Origin: Mytilus trossulus
Taxonomy: Eukaryota; Mollusca; Bivalvia; Mytilida; Mytilidae
Assembly (NCBI RefSeq): GCF_036588685.1
Contig: NW_026963310.1
Span: 3,286,001-3,350,000 of the forward strand
Reading direction: 5' to 3'
Length of the DNA stretch: 64,000 nucleotides
How positions within the stretch are numbered: the stretch's first letter is position 1; each line of letters begins with the position of its first letter. The notes under the pieces are model-generated. The model did not search any database and had not been told where the DNA came from. It saw nothing but the letters and a program-made list of their open reading frames with translations. The translations under genes and the position numbers were made by a program. Of this stretch, positions 12,590 through 25,042 are shown piece after piece.

Positions 12590-14420
12590 CAAACTATTAC
12601 TTCTAAAAGTAAGGGATATATCACAAAATGCCATAATGGCTAAATATGTGGTCATTTTATTTACTCCTAAGGCATATTTACAAAATTTCAAATGTAGTTT
12701 TTCTGTAGTTGATTCTAAACATATAAGTATTCATCCCTTAAAGCTGCTAGTTTGTCGGACTGAAAAGCACCCCACATATCAATACCATATAACAAGGCTG
12801 GTTAAACAATATGATAAAAAATATGAAATAAGGATTTAAGTTTAAGAGGGTTTCGACTAAAACATGTTTTTTTTTTAATTTGAATGATGCTTGTAGACCC
12901 CGGTTTTACAAATCTTGTGTAGCATTTGTAAACTGCCATTTATAGTGAATATTAATCAAAAATATCTTTATTGTTTTTGCTCCAGTTTTGTCAAAAACAA
13001 GAGATTTAGTGTTTTTCTAAGATTTAGTTCTATATTCTACGTGTTTACAATAGCTAGCGAGTCTGTAAGCCTGTAGCAGTTTCTGGTGGAAAACAACATA
13101 TTCTGCATACATGAGAAAATTCAAATCTGTTGTATTGAGTTTTACTGGTTAACAGTATCATCATGATCATAAAACTTATTTTGGAGGTCATTTATAAATA
13201 ATTAAAAAATATAAGGGCTTAAGTGATCACCTAGACGAACACCAATTTTGAAGAAAAGGAGTTTGTTACTGTATCATTCTTAACATTTACACATAGTTCT
13301 GTGTTACTATACATGTTTGTAATTTATATGTTTCTGCTAAAGATTTTAAAACAAAATTGTGATCACTTGTTCGTTTTCCTGAACAGAGGTCAATTTGATA
13401 TTTACATATTTAATCTCTTTTATCAAAAACATTTTAATAATCTAGAAATCAATAGCTTTGTATATGACTTACCCAAACAGCTGGGTAAAGGTATTCCTCT
13501 ATCATTTGATTTTATTACCACTTTTAAAAATAAGGTACAGTACGGCCTTTTTGCTATAATTTTGGCTAAACTTCCAGGCAAGAGAACATTTCTAAATAGT
13601 TTCAAGAAACTTTAAAGTAAAACAGTTTTACTAGATTTTTACATTTTGTTTTAAATAAAATCAATATTTGATGATTTTTTGTTTTTTAAGAACAAATTGC
13701 TTCACATATTTCTTTATCAGTAATCTTATTATCCAGATATGGGACGATTTTTTTATCTTCTAATTCTTTCAAAGAGTCTTTTATATTTTGAAATAATTTT
13801 TATATTTGAGGACCGATCATTCAAAACTTTGAAATAATCCAACCAGTCATTTCAAAATACAACTTGATCTGGAGAACTTTTTGAGTTGTTTAAATTTGAG
13901 ATGTCTCTTAGTAATAAGCTTTTCTATAATTGATTTCCTGTATTATCAGGCTTTTAATTTTCTAGCTTTTCTGCATAACTTTAATTGACTGAAGAAATCA
14001 CCTCTCACTATTGGATCATTTCTATATTTATTAAATATCTTTTTTTTGTCATATACCTTTTTCCTTCAAATCGTTAATGAAGAATCAAACCACTGTTTTT
14101 ATTTTGTATTTCTTTCCTATTTCTGGATATATAATTTTTTGACTGTTTATGAAATATCTTTATATATATATATCGGCTGTTTCACACATTATCAAATTTA
14201 ATTTGTTTACCGTTTGATCAGTATCAAACTGATATTCTGTATTATTAAATGAAGTTATTTTGTTTTTATTAATCACTGTTGACAATGCAGTTTGATACAA
14301 TGATGCAGAAACTTGGCTCAACATAGAACAATTTGGAGCTTCATTTAACTAGTTAACATCATTTTGTATTTACCTATTTACATGCATCATTAAGAAAGTT
14401 TGATAATGATCTGTCAAATT
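12590..14420 (-). pseudogene. Decayed non-LTR retrotransposon (LINE) ORF2 remnant
   Basis: Read on the minus strand from high to low coordinates it shows in order: a linker region (about 14100-13750; QWFDSSL, KVYDKKKIFNKYRNDP, KLCRKARKLKA) and an RT block at about 13300-13080 (GVRLGDHLSP, FINDLQ, then MYAEYVVF where YADD is expected). KTKSLVFDKTGAKTIKIF follows at about 13010, and the C-terminal signature LLYGIDMWGAF plus LKFCKYALGVNKMT lies at 12840-12600. Stops and indels are frequent. Clade not assigned. Confidence 0.75.
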
Positions 14421-14459
14421 GACTAAAAACTTGTATACCTTAGAAATAGTACATTTCCT

Positions 14460-15560
14460 GATATTGATTCAATTATTTTTTTTTCCGATCATGAATAAGA
14501 ATTAATTTTATCAAAGGTTCTGTTGAAATATAATTTGAGTATCAGATATTTTTTTTAATCTAAATTTTGTCTTTTTTTTTTTAAATATTCGATGGATTTT
14601 GACAAACATATTTATTAAATGATTTCAAACATTCGACGCTCAATGATTCTTACTATACTTTGCAATTATCAATTATTTTACCAAACTGTTAACGTTTATG
14701 ATATAAGTTATTTAAGAAAATCGCTTGGATAACGAATATTGCAATCAGTTAACACAGAAGCGATTCAGTTCCTCCATGTTTTATATACGCAATGGTTTAC
14801 ACTCCACAATGACTTTGTATTCTTTTAGTCACTATTTTTTTGTTACCATGAATGAGTATACCGCAAATACTGAACCCCGATGTAAAAAGGGTGAGTCCAC
14901 AAAAACTAACAAAATCAATCTCTACCTATCAAAGTGAAAAAGCTGTCATATTCCTGACTCGGTACGAGCATTAAAAAAACAAATGGTAACTAAACATGCT
15001 TGTATAGCTAGCATAACCTCTCACTTGTATGAGGAATTTGACAAATTGACAAAATTTGTGAGTAACTTAAACAGCCGTTATATGTTAATGTGTTTAAGCA
15101 GACACAATTGTGTAAGCAAATTTCAAATCTGACTAAACAATTCAAATAAACATATACACACAAAATTATTATGATAAAGTCAAAATAACAGTTGTTTTTG
15201 TGATAGAACACGTATTATATGCGTTTAGCAGACGCACAAGTGTTAGAACAATATATAGACTATACATACAAGAGTAAACAAATCGAAACAACTATAAAAA
15301 ATAAAATCCCATGAGTCCAAATTGATATTACAAAATGCTCCTGAAACAGACATCTGAAACTTTTTTCACATCCATTCTTTTATAGTTACTAGTATATTCT
15401 TTACAAAGCAGCAAAAGCTAACCAAACCTCTAAACAGACTTATCCAGAAAAGATAAGATTACGGAAATGTTGGTATGTCATTTAGGACGACATATATTGG
15501 TTCTAATATTAATTCACTCATAGGGTTTTTGCATCGGGAAAAAAACATATTAATTAAGAA
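14460..15560. repeat. Direct duplication, right copy (1.1 kb)
   Basis: Partner of 8960-10060. Similarity ends just after 'gtttttgcatcgg'. The two copies flank the LINE-rich interval. No gene is supported inside. Confidence 0.85.
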
Positions 15561-17480
15561 AGAAGCTACATTCTCGTTAGTTTTCCAAAGACTAGAAATC
15601 ACATTCCCACACCCAAAAAAACGTCAGGTCACAAAACAAACTTTTAAAGTCGAACATAGATGTGAAAACTTATTCGAAAAATCACAAAGATGACCATATT
15701 AATTCTGTTATGTTATAAAATCTATCAAAAAACTTGTCAGTGTATATATAATCTTAATTTACTTTATTAAAATACAACTTATGTATTTTGACCCTGGAAA
15801 TCCATAACCCTGGGAATCTTAAGGCTATTATGTTATCAATTAAATGCTACACAAATAAATAAAGGGCATATCCAGGGATGTTTTTAAAAAGTGAAAATGT
15901 CAAATAGAATAGATCGATGTAGAATGACACCCTTGATTTAAATATTGTATTCAGCAGATCAATTTGTAATATAAAGTTTCATCTATCAAAAAGGCTACCA
16001 CAACATCATAAACATGTTAACGTCTTTTGTATGCGCGATGTAAACATGCATGACTACCTTTTTCGACAAACTTGTCTCCATGTCATTTGGTATAACACAA
16101 ATAAGTTATTCAAAACGTGAGCTGTTCATAAGATGGTCACGTTATGAAAATAAATAGATCATATCGGCAAATGAATCACTTTTTTTAATAGTTTAAATAT
16201 ATTGCCTTTCATTTTTTCAATGTTGTAAAAAGAGAATAATACATGGCAAAATCCGTATCATATATTTTATCATCCCGAGACATCAATATAAGCCCAATGG
16301 CCTTTAGACTTACGTTTTATCATATTTTTCAACAGAAAAGTATTATAGTATATGAACTGTTAGCTGATCCATAGCACTGGGTGGCCTTCAGTTCTACTTT
16401 TGTCTTGTTTCAAAGGCCTGCTCAATTACTTATCCGAAGCACTTGGGTTACCTTATAATTTGCGTGCTGTTGTTTTAAAAATATTTTATTTATTACTGTA
16501 TTTATTTGTTTGTTTTGAATTTTTTATAGTTGCATTTAGTGTGACAAAAAATATGGCAACTTGACGTTCATGACGTCACATACCAAACAATGACGTCATT
16601 CCAAAAATTGACCTATTTTAAAGAAAACAATTCTAAAGCAAAAGACAAACTGACTATGTAAAAAAAAAAAAGAGGGATGTGATAAAGGGAAGGAATGCGA
16701 TAAAGGCTATGGGTGTGATACAGGGTATCAATAAAGGGTACGCATCAAAGTTTCGCGATATGGATTAAACAGCAGGCTATTTATCAAATATGCAAAACTA
16801 CTGTATTTAATACGAAACATATGATAAATTTGATTATCATATACTTAGACTAAATAACATATGATTTTTACTGTATGATAATAGCATAAAACTAACGTAA
16901 ATTTCATATTTTTCGAATTGGTGCTTAGCGGGATGATTTGCAAAGTTTATCACATGCTTCGAATGTTATCACATGCCTTTCCGTAACGTTATCGCATGGC
17001 ATTCCGGTGATACTCGGCAAATTCCGAAAAATCCACCTCAATGCTACGTTTTCAGTGAAAAACATTACAAAGTAGTGTATAAAACAATTATTTGGACACT
17101 GGAAGGTATATCGTGAAAAAGAAAAAAAGAAAAAAAAAAGGAATAGAAAAACAAGCAAACAAACAAATTATAAAATAAATGCATTTTTAAAAGATTCAAA
17201 CATGATTTAGAAAGTTACTTTAAAAAGTAAACAAAGACTTTTCCAAACAGTGTAACAGCTCATTGTGTATGTTTTTGCCGATTCGTCCATATTAAAATAT
17301 TGTTCTTCTCTGTTGAGGCATATGATAGTAAGATTGCATATCGAATGTACTAGATTTGGGGTCCGACGTCATTGAACTTTTACACTCTTTGAACTTCTAT
17401 CTGGGAACCACGTAAAAGGATCAACATATGAATATGTTATTTTTCTCCATTGTTGAAGCATATTATAAAAAGATCATAAC
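15560..17480. other. Spacer without supported genes
   Basis: AT-rich, with GATGTGATAAAGG-like words near 16670-16760 and inverted TATCACATGC words near 16945-17000. These may be decayed ends of a repeat. Two TGACGTCA-like words occur at 16570-16600. Nothing is firm enough to call. Confidence 0.4.
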
Positions 17481-17603
17481 ATGTCATTTTTATATCGCAT
17501 ATATTATCAGCCCTCCGTCAATATCAGCCCTCGAGCCATGCGGCTCTTAAACTGATATTGAACCTAGGGCTGATAATACATGCGATATGAAAAATGCAAT
17601 GTA
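17481..17603. repeat. Palindromic hairpin element
   Basis: The left arm (CATTTTTATATCGCATATATTATCAGCCCT) and right arm (AGGGCTGATAATACATGCGATATGAAAAATG) are inverted complements over about 33 bases. A second pair, centred on ATATCAGCCCTCGAGCC, lies between them. Such foldback sequences are typical of short non-autonomous elements. Confidence 0.6.
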
Positions 17604-17639
17604 ATAATCTGATAACAATTGCTTATTGATGGTATCGAT

Positions 17640-18600
17640 AAAATTATATCGAATAATATATTCCGAACATAGCATCTACTAAGTCTAATAAGGCGCCAAA
17701 ACACACAGATTCTGATCAAATTATTACATGTTAAAACTACACAAGGATTTTGGTAATAAGTAAAAGAGTATATTACTGTCCTTGAGGAAAATCTGTCAAA
17801 CCGTTACAATGATATATTTTAAAACAGCTTTTATTTTACTCTTTAGAAATATTTCATTGCTAGCTATAGCTTAATTTAATTTTGTAGAAACTGTAATTTT
17901 CCAAAATGATATATCAATATATACGCAGTACGAAATAAACTCATCATAGATACCAGGACTAAATTTAGTATTTACGCCAGACGCGCGTTTCGTCTACAAA
18001 AGACATATCAGTGACGCTCGAATCCACAAAAGTTTAAAATGCCAAATAAGGTACGAAGTTGAAGAGCATTGAGAACCAAAATTCCTAAAAGTTGTGCCAA
18101 ATACAGCTAAACTAAAGTTAATCAAAAGATTGTCCTGTTCTGAAGAATATTAAATCATATCGGCAAATAAATCACATTTTTTATTATAGTTTAAATATTT
18201 TGACTTGCATTTTTTCAATGTTGTAAATTTGAAGTATTGTTTGTTGATAAAATTATATCGAATTTGTATTGAGAACATAGCATCTAATAGGTCTAATTAG
18301 GGATTATAGTAATGTATTTAGGATGACGCCCAAACACCCATCTTCTGATCAAATAAGGTCAACGTATTTCATGTTTAAAACAACACAAGGATTTTGGTAA
18401 TTAGTAATAGAGTATATTACTTACCTGAATGGAAAGTCGGTTAAACCATTGAATTGATATATTTTTAGACAGCCTTTATCGCATTTTTTCAAAAATGATT
18501 CATTGCAAGCTATAGCTAAGTTTAAATATTGTAGAAATTGTAATTTTCAAAAAATATAAGAGAGAAAGTGAAGGTTTAAAAGTAAATATAATTCAATATA
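17640..18600. repeat. Local tandem duplication carrying exon-like cassettes
   Basis: Text at 17640-17935 is repeated at 18240-18590: 'gaacatagcatcta', 'acacaaggattttggtaat', then the cassette region. A 75-base block at 16165-16250 also recurs at 18150-18230. The downstream unit holds the intact cassette at 18425-18509. A piece of the CGCGCGTTTCGTCTACA repeat is inserted between the units at about 17930-18120. Confidence 0.65.
18425..18509 (-). CDS. Putative cysteine-rich exon (intact cassette)
   Basis: On the minus strand, an 85-base open segment runs from an acceptor (CTATAG) to a consensus donor (CAG|GTAAGT). It reads CNESFLKKCDKGCLKIY, then QFNGLTDFPF, with three cysteines. Related but broken copies lie at 10302, 10533 and 17790. 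I infer an exon of a repeat-built extracellular protein, possibly part of the same gene as the membrane exons at 2764-3418. No flanking exon has been joined to it, so this is tentative. Confidence 0.35.
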
Positions 18601-18605
18601 TATGT

Positions 18606-19330
18606 TTAAAAGTAAAGAGGACAGCAGTATACCGCTGTTCAAAACTCATAAATCCATGGACAAAAAAACAAAATCGGGATAACATACTAAAACCGAGGGA
18701 AACGCATTGAATATTAGAGGAGAACAACGACAAAACACTAAAATGTAACACACACAGACACGGATCGAGCATCAGACAAAATCCCACGAGAATAATAAAT
18801 GTAACATCCAACCAAATACACGAATTTGGGATATACAAGTAACGTGACACGTCTTATCGCAATATAAATTTACACTAAAAAATAAGAGAAAATAAACGAC
18901 TTAACGTTAAAATGTAATACACACAGAGAAACAAACTATAATATAACAATAGCCATATTCTTGACTTGATACAGGACATTTTTAATGGAAAAAAATGGTG
19001 GGTTGAACCTCGTTTTGTGGCATGCCAAACCTCGTGCTTTTATGGCCATGAGAAATATAACATTAAAATGACAACACAACACTACTGGACTACAATATAA
19101 ATATATTGAAGAACACAATTGACAAAGAATCACACGAACAACAGCCAACAAGAGGCAACAAGTTCAACATTTTAATATGCCAGGAGTGCATTATGTCCAC
19201 ACAAGTCCTACTAGTGACGCCCAGATACAAGAGTTTGAAAGCCGAAACAAGTACAAAGGACCAAAAGATAAAAAGAGATGTCCAAAAACGGCAAGGGTTT
19301 TCAGTTAGTTACCAGAACATCCCTTCTATT
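18606..19330. repeat. Dispersed repeat (ACAGCAGTATACCGCTGTTC family) with appended CGCCAG family
   Basis: The same roughly 700-base sequence is found at 41755-42470 on this strand and, reversed, at 46005-46560, 47370-47590, 47930-48360 and 49205-49370. Internal landmarks are AAACCGAGGGAAACGCATT, CAAATACACGAATTTGGGAT and GGCATGCCAAACCTCG. Open frames here are incidental. Confidence 0.8.
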
Positions 19331-19459
19331 TAGAATAATTTATACTTTTGCAAACAGTAAATTATTTTAATTGACTATACAGATGTACATAAAAAAAACT
19401 TAAGCATTAACTAATTACAGGAAATAGTTACCTGGGGTCTGTTGTTCAACTTGTCGTTA

Positions 19460-19620
19460 GCACTAACACTGCGTTAAATTTGCCTAATCATGTGATTAAA
19501 TTTAATCGAGTGATTAGTTTGTTGTTCAACTTGTGATTAACTTTAATCACTTGATTAAATTGTAATTAAACTAAAACACCTATAATTGCTGCGTTAAATA
19601 TTAATCACCTCATTAAATTC
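19460..19620. promoter_or_regulatory. Left subterminal cluster of GTGATTAA words
   Basis: Between the left inverted repeat and the transposase start, GTGATTA/TAATCAC-type words recur about six times (for example ATGTGATTAAATTTAATC, TAATCACTTGATTAAATT, TTAATCACCTCATTAAA). The right subterminal region has a matching set. They are likely binding sites for the element's own proteins; this is inferred from position and repetition only. Confidence 0.5.
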
Positions 19621-19623
19621 AAA

Positions 19624-20170
19624 ATGGTGGATGTTGTACAATGGAATTTAGGACCTTTGCCTAGAAAAGAAAGAGTTTTTAGGGGCCAAGACCCTCTACA
19701 AATGAATTTTTCTGATGAGCATTTACGCCAAAGATTTAGGTTTGGAAGGGAAAGCATAGAGTTCATTTCAGACTTGCTTAGAGATGACCTACAAAGTGCA
19801 ACTGCAAGGTGCACAGCACTGAGTGTTGAGGAGCAGGTTATGATGTCTCTTCGTTTTTTTGCCAGTGGTTCACATCTTCACGTTATAGGTGACACTATGG
19901 GCCATGACAAAACTACTGTGTCCCGGGTGTTAACTAAATTTACTGATGCATTAATTGCAAAGAGGGACCAGTTCATCAAATGGCCATGTACGCCGGATAA
20001 GTTGAGTGAAGCTAAAAATGGTTTCTTTGAAAAAGCAGGCTTCCCCAATGTTATTGGCTGTGTAGATGGAACACATGTACGAATTCAAGCACCCGCAGAT
20101 GATGAACCAATCTTTGTTAATCGCAAAGGCTTTCACAGTGTGAATGTGCAAGGGATTTGTGACCATAATT
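19624..20170 (+). CDS. Harbinger transposase, exon 1
   Basis: The first exon starts at an ATG in AAAATGG context and gives 182 residues plus one base. A helix-turn-helix-like region ([18 protein letters not shown] through [12 protein letters not shown], residues about 67-102) precedes the first catalytic aspartate, D148, in IGCVDGTHV. The exon ends at the donor GTAAGT with CDHN, the usual Harbinger context before the next block. Joined to 22682-22968 and 24127-24321 it gives 342 residues, close to the length of HARBI1-family proteins. The nuclease cuts and rejoins DNA at the inverted repeats. No stop or frameshift is seen. Confidence 0.9.
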
Positions 20171-22681
20171 GTAAGTATTTAAAGGAATTGAACTGCGTTC
20201 CGTCTATCTTCATCAGTGAACTTTGTCTTGTTTGAACACATCAGGTACTTCACTTTTCTATTTATAGGAGTCATTTATGTAGTCAAGATCGTTTAAAGCC
20301 CCCCTCGTCGTTTCTTGTTATCAGTTAAAAGCGAGGTAACTCTAACTTGCTTTATGGCTAACAGCGATCGGAGCAGATTCGTTTTTTTTCTTAAGGACTG
20401 GTCATTTTCTTTCAATTTGGGTTCGGGGATTGGATGGGAGGAAACAGTGGAATTATTCTGGGTTTTTTTCATGACCAATGAGGGCAAATAAATTCTAGAC
20501 CCCCTTTTAAAGACACTAAAATAAGTATAAGATTTTACTTGGTAACAAGTACCTGCCAATTACTCTACCAGTTAAACATATACCAAAATAACGTAACATA
20601 GTAAACTATGTTCAATGATTTCTTTAACCAACTACAGAGAAATGATAATCAAGCCAGTTTCTCTAATTCTTCTAGTTACCAATGACCCATAGGCGGATTT
20701 GGGGGGGGGGGGGGGGGCGGGGTTGCACCCCTTTCATGGAAAAAAATGGTTGATTATATAGGGAATCATTAAAGCATGACTTGAGCGGGCCCACCCCTTA
20801 CGTCAGTCAGCGCCGCCTCCCTTAATGACTATAGTCTAAGTGTTCATTTTCATGTGTAAACGTGTGGCCAAGTTTTGCAATGTTGCATGTCCACCGATAT
20901 CCAGACATGGTGCGAGACAATATTTTTGGAATATCTTCTTCTTCTTCTTTAGGTTTCCAGTGATCCTTCAATTATTGAAGATTATTCGCCGGGCGTCGAC
21001 TATAAAATTTATAATTTACACTAATTTAGCAATAAAAAATCAAAAATAACAAAATAAAAAAAATCAACATAACGTATGTACATTTGAAATATATGATGCT
21101 ACTGGACACAGAACATGCAGTCAGAAATGCCGGTCGTTTCTGTATGCTTAATTGAGCCTGATGAACTTGATATCAAAGAATACAAAACTCGCATTTTTTT
21201 GTAAAGATGAAATAAGATAGTTGACATGGTTTAAATTAAAGTAAGACCACCAATTTCCCGGTATCAAATCATCTACAAAACAACATCAATGAATTGCCAT
21301 ACAATTATTCACAGTAACAATGATATGACCTTTTACATTGAAGGGTTAAACTTGCATCAAGTCGTGTTCAGACCCTTCAATACAAAATAAAGGAATATGG
21401 AGTGAAAGTGCACAGGGCCTTATCTCACACAAAGTCACTACATAGAAAAACACCAATAATCAATGGTCAAATTTTTAATTCCTGTTCTTCGTCTTGATAG
21501 TTGCTGGAGGCCTTCAACATGCATAAACAGAATCACTTAAATACCGTAAAGCAATGTTAAGATGGTCCTTAGTGTCGACTTAGAAGTACTTGTACTTACA
21601 TTATAAAACTGCATTGTCACTATATGTACATCTAGTCATAAAAACATCACCAAAGTCTACGAACATGACAAGAACAGACATACAGATTCAGTTTTACTGA
21701 TTATGAAATTTATCTGTACGATGTTTGCTTTATCCTACATACCGGACTACTTTTAATGTTGTCTCCGTAAAATCTAAAAGTCTAAAATTACAATGAATCT
21801 ATGTTTTTGTTTTGAGACACGAATATTCTTAAAATATAGGTAAAAGTTAATTGCATTTCAGTGCAAGAAAGAGTCAGAGAAACGCTCATACTGCATGATT
21901 TTGCGTATTTTTCACAGAGTTTCTGGGGGTCTTGAGTGGCTCCCTGACCCCTCGCCAAAAATATATTTGCCTCACTATTACTAAAGTAAAAGAACCTAGT
22001 TACGGCTCTGACTAAGTCCATATATTAGAATACTCGTAGTTGCTGAAAGCTATATAAAAAAAAAAAGAAGATGTGGTATGACTGCAAATGAGACAATCAT
22101 TATCAACGAGAGACCGAAATGACACAAAAAAATAAAAACTATATAGGTCACCGTAGCAGTACAACTAGACGTAGCCAGTTACTTATACATCCCAACAACA
22201 AAAAGACTCCAAGTACAATTATGAGAGTACTCGCAGTTACCGACATCTTGTTCAAAGCCACTATCAATTAATTATAAAAAAAAACTTGCATCTAAGAATA
22301 AATTTCCAAGTCCCCCTTTCTTCTGTTCAAATGATTCATACAAAAAAAGAAGATGTGGTATGATGGCCATTTGCAAATGAGACAACTCTCCACAAGTAAC
22401 CAAACTTTGAAGACTTGTCCAGATCTGGCCGCTATATTTTTCAAAAATAATTTTTGATATCAATTGATGAATATGAAATTTCGGAGATGTGGTACAGTTG
22501 CCATTGAGGCAAGAACATATATATCAATGAATCGACAGGACAAATTGTGAAAGAAAAATCAAATCAAATCATAAGAATATAATAAGTACTTATTTGGATC
22601 AAAAACCATCAAGAATGGTCTATGAATTGTTGTTTAGATATATAATAAGTACATTTATATCATTCATATTTCAAATTTTAG
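20171..22681. other. Transposase intron 1
   Basis: A 2.5-kb intron (GTAAGT...TTTTAG). It contains a run of about 17 G at 20700-20717, a TTC microsatellite at about 20937-20950, and pieces of the AAGATGTGGTATGA repeat at about 22065-22150 and 22345-22420. I see no additional gene. Confidence 0.6.
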
Positions 22682-22968
22682 GTCTCTTTACAAATGTAAG
22701 TGCAAACTGGCCAGGGTCATGTCATGACGCCCATGTATTTAAAACATCTGCAGTTGGAATTCATCTGCAGAATCAGTATACCAGTATCGAGCAAGGTGCT
22801 GTATTAGGAGACAGTGGTTACCCATGTCGTCCATTTCTGCTAACACCATTTAGGCAACCAATAGAACAGAAAGAACAAAACTTTAATAAAGCTCATATAT
22901 CAACAAGATGCACAATTGAGAGAACATTTGGAATTTGGAAACAAAGGTTTCGACTTCTAAAAACTGGT
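22682..22968 (+). CDS. Harbinger transposase, exon 2
   Basis: The exon continues the frame from exon 1 (split cysteine codon). It reads FTNVSANWPGSCHDAHVF, then the second aspartate D226 in LGDSGYPC and the glutamate E262 in CTIERTFGIWKQRF. The 35 residues between D226 and E262 fit the DD35E pattern of PIF/Harbinger nucleases. It ends LLKTG at donor GTAAGC, phase 0. Confidence 0.9.
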
Positions 22969-24126
22969 GTAAGCATAACGAACAAATACTATTCATATAA
23001 GTTATCATTTCAATTAAGTATAGAGGAAATGAATACATGTTTTGCAAATTAATAACATGGATGGAGATTCAACCAGCAAAATTTAGAAAGCTTCTTTTAT
23101 TGAATTTACTCTTTATAAGCAACTCCAAAAATTTTCACGTCATTATTTATATGACTGTTTGTTTGCTTAAAGTACGATAAGCAAACATTTCCTAGATATT
23201 TAGGTATTCTAATTCTGTGTCGTGTGTCTCCCTTGTTGTCCTCATACCTTCTTATTTCTATAAAACATGCATATTCATCTCAATTATTTACGAAAGTATA
23301 TCAGGAATACTTCTTGTTTTATTATTGCAAAGTATATAAGAATGTTCTTTTGTTTGTTTCAGGGTTAATTCTACCATCCCATAAACTCTTGTCATCCAGG
23401 TTTTTTTTTATGTTAAGCAAACGTTCTGTTCTTTCCTCCGTTGATAGATGTACCATCATGGAGTGGATTATAGTGTTAAGAAGTATATTTACCAAGTTGT
23501 ATTTTCACATATTGAATGGAAGGATTGTGAGGTTTTGGCTACCAAATTCAAGAACTTTAAATCACTACAAAAAAAATGCTCAAAACGCATGTACAATTTT
23601 TGCCTTTTGGGGTTATTCTTAGAGGTTCTCATTTGAGTCATTCCTATCTCTGTGCTAACAGTTTGAAATAAGAAAACATGACATTTAGACATTAGACCGT
23701 TGGTTTTCCCGTTTGAATGGTTTTACAATAGTAATTTTGGGGCCCTTTATAGCTTGTTGTTCGGTGTGAGCCAAGACTCCGTGTTGAAGGCCGTACTTTA
23801 ACCTATAATGGTTTACTTTTTAAATTGTTATTTGGATGGAGAGTTGTCTCATTGGCACTCACACCACATCTTCCTATATCTATATATGAGCAAAGGATTG
23901 GGTTTAAAATTATACGGATTAGAATCACTTTCGAGGAGTCAAAGGCATGTAAATACTGGGCAGATGACCTATACGTTTCACATATCATTAAGTATATAAG
24001 AACCATGAGCTTCTTGATGAATGTTCCACATTCTGTTGAATTCATGAGACTACAATTTTTAAGAAAGGTTTCAAACCATTCAATTTCCATGTCTCTATTC
24101 TAAAACTTAACATGTTTTAATTACAG
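22969..24126. other. Transposase intron 2 with nested dispersed repeat
   Basis: The intron carries a reversed copy of the AAGATGTGGTATGA...GAGACAACTCTCC repeat at about 23690-23885. Open frames at 23224-23692 and 23803-24103 have no recognisable family signatures and are treated as incidental. Confidence 0.55.
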
Positions 24127-24321
24127 ATTAGAATGAGACCAGACCGAGCATGTAAATTTATTGTAGCGTGTGCGATTCTACACAATATAGCCATGATGCT
24201 GAAAGAACCGATTATAGCTAATGATGATATTCCAGAGGAACAACCAATGATACAACCATACATTGGACAACAAGATGGTCGAGGAATAAGGAACCACTAT
24301 GCAACAAATTTTTTCTTATAA
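24127..24321 (+). CDS. Harbinger transposase, exon 3
   Basis: The exon begins after ATTACAG in phase 0 with IRMRPDRACKFIVACAILHN, the C-terminal helix typical of this transposase family. It ends at TAA at 24319-24321 after NHYATNFFL. With it the three-exon protein is complete (342 residues) and appears uninterrupted. Confidence 0.9.
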   Translation: MRMRPDRACKFIVACAILHNIAMMLKEPIIANDDIPEEQPMIQPYIGQQDGRGIRNHYATNFFL

Positions 24322-24563
24322 TAAAAAAATTAGTTGAGAATAAATTTCATACAAATTTTGTTTTAAACTTTCCTTATCATGATACTAGTAATCACCATTC
24401 AGTTGTACATACATATACTGTAAATTCTGAAATTATTGAATGTATTTATTAAGGGGGACAGTCATTGTCCTTTCTGGAAATCTTTTATGTGATAAACATG
24501 TTTTTAAAGTACACAGAACAGTAACAATTAAAAAATAACAACATTAAAACAAAAAGCGTTTTT

Positions 24564-25042
24564 TTAAGAATCTTCAAAACAAGATGACATGGCGGCAAGG
24601 TATGCAACCTGAGAACCAGTAAGTGTTGGTGAAATGTTATCATCTTCATTCAATTTTCTGAGCAGTTGTATTTGAAGAGCAACCTTTTGTGACTGTTTTT
24701 TCTCCTTTTCTGTCTGCTCTTTTACTAGCCGGCACTGTTCTGAGTAAAGTTCCATCTGCTCTTTACACACTTTGACCTGCATTTGGAAAACATCTTCTTG
24801 TGTCACACGTCTTCTTTTCTTAATATTATTAACACTGTGAACAGATATATTTTCTGCTGTCGACTCACTCCTTGCAGTTACAGGTCTACTGGCCGGTAGC
24901 TCAACATTAGTATTTAAAGGCAGGATGTTCGTTACCAATATCCGTGGAGACAAAGGTACTCTTGTAGGTGTTACAGCATTCACATCTGGTTGTTCAACAA
25001 TAGCATTTTCAATCTCAGCATCGTCGTCAGATTCCTCATTTG
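24564..25042 (-). CDS. Harbinger Myb/SANT-like protein, exon 2
   Basis: The minus-strand exon starts after TATTTTCAG, completes an alanine codon with exon 1, and encodes an acidic stretch (NEESDDDAEIENA) and a basic motif KKRRRV. A Glu/Lys/Gln-rich segment (about 24660-24790; QMQVKVCKEQMELYSEQCRL) that should form a coiled coil follows, and the exon stops at 24564. This layout matches the accessory Myb-like proteins of Harbinger elements, which bind subterminal DNA and bring the transposase to the nucleus in studied cases. It converges tail to tail with the transposase. Confidence 0.8.

Noticed and set aside
13301-13615. 104-codon open frame on the plus strand
   Set aside because: It lies antisense to LINE remnant sequence, has no family signature, and its other-strand partner is equally open.
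23224-24103. Several open frames in the Harbinger second intron
   Set aside because: They overlap on opposite strands, partly consist of a dispersed repeat, and lack splice-consistent structure.
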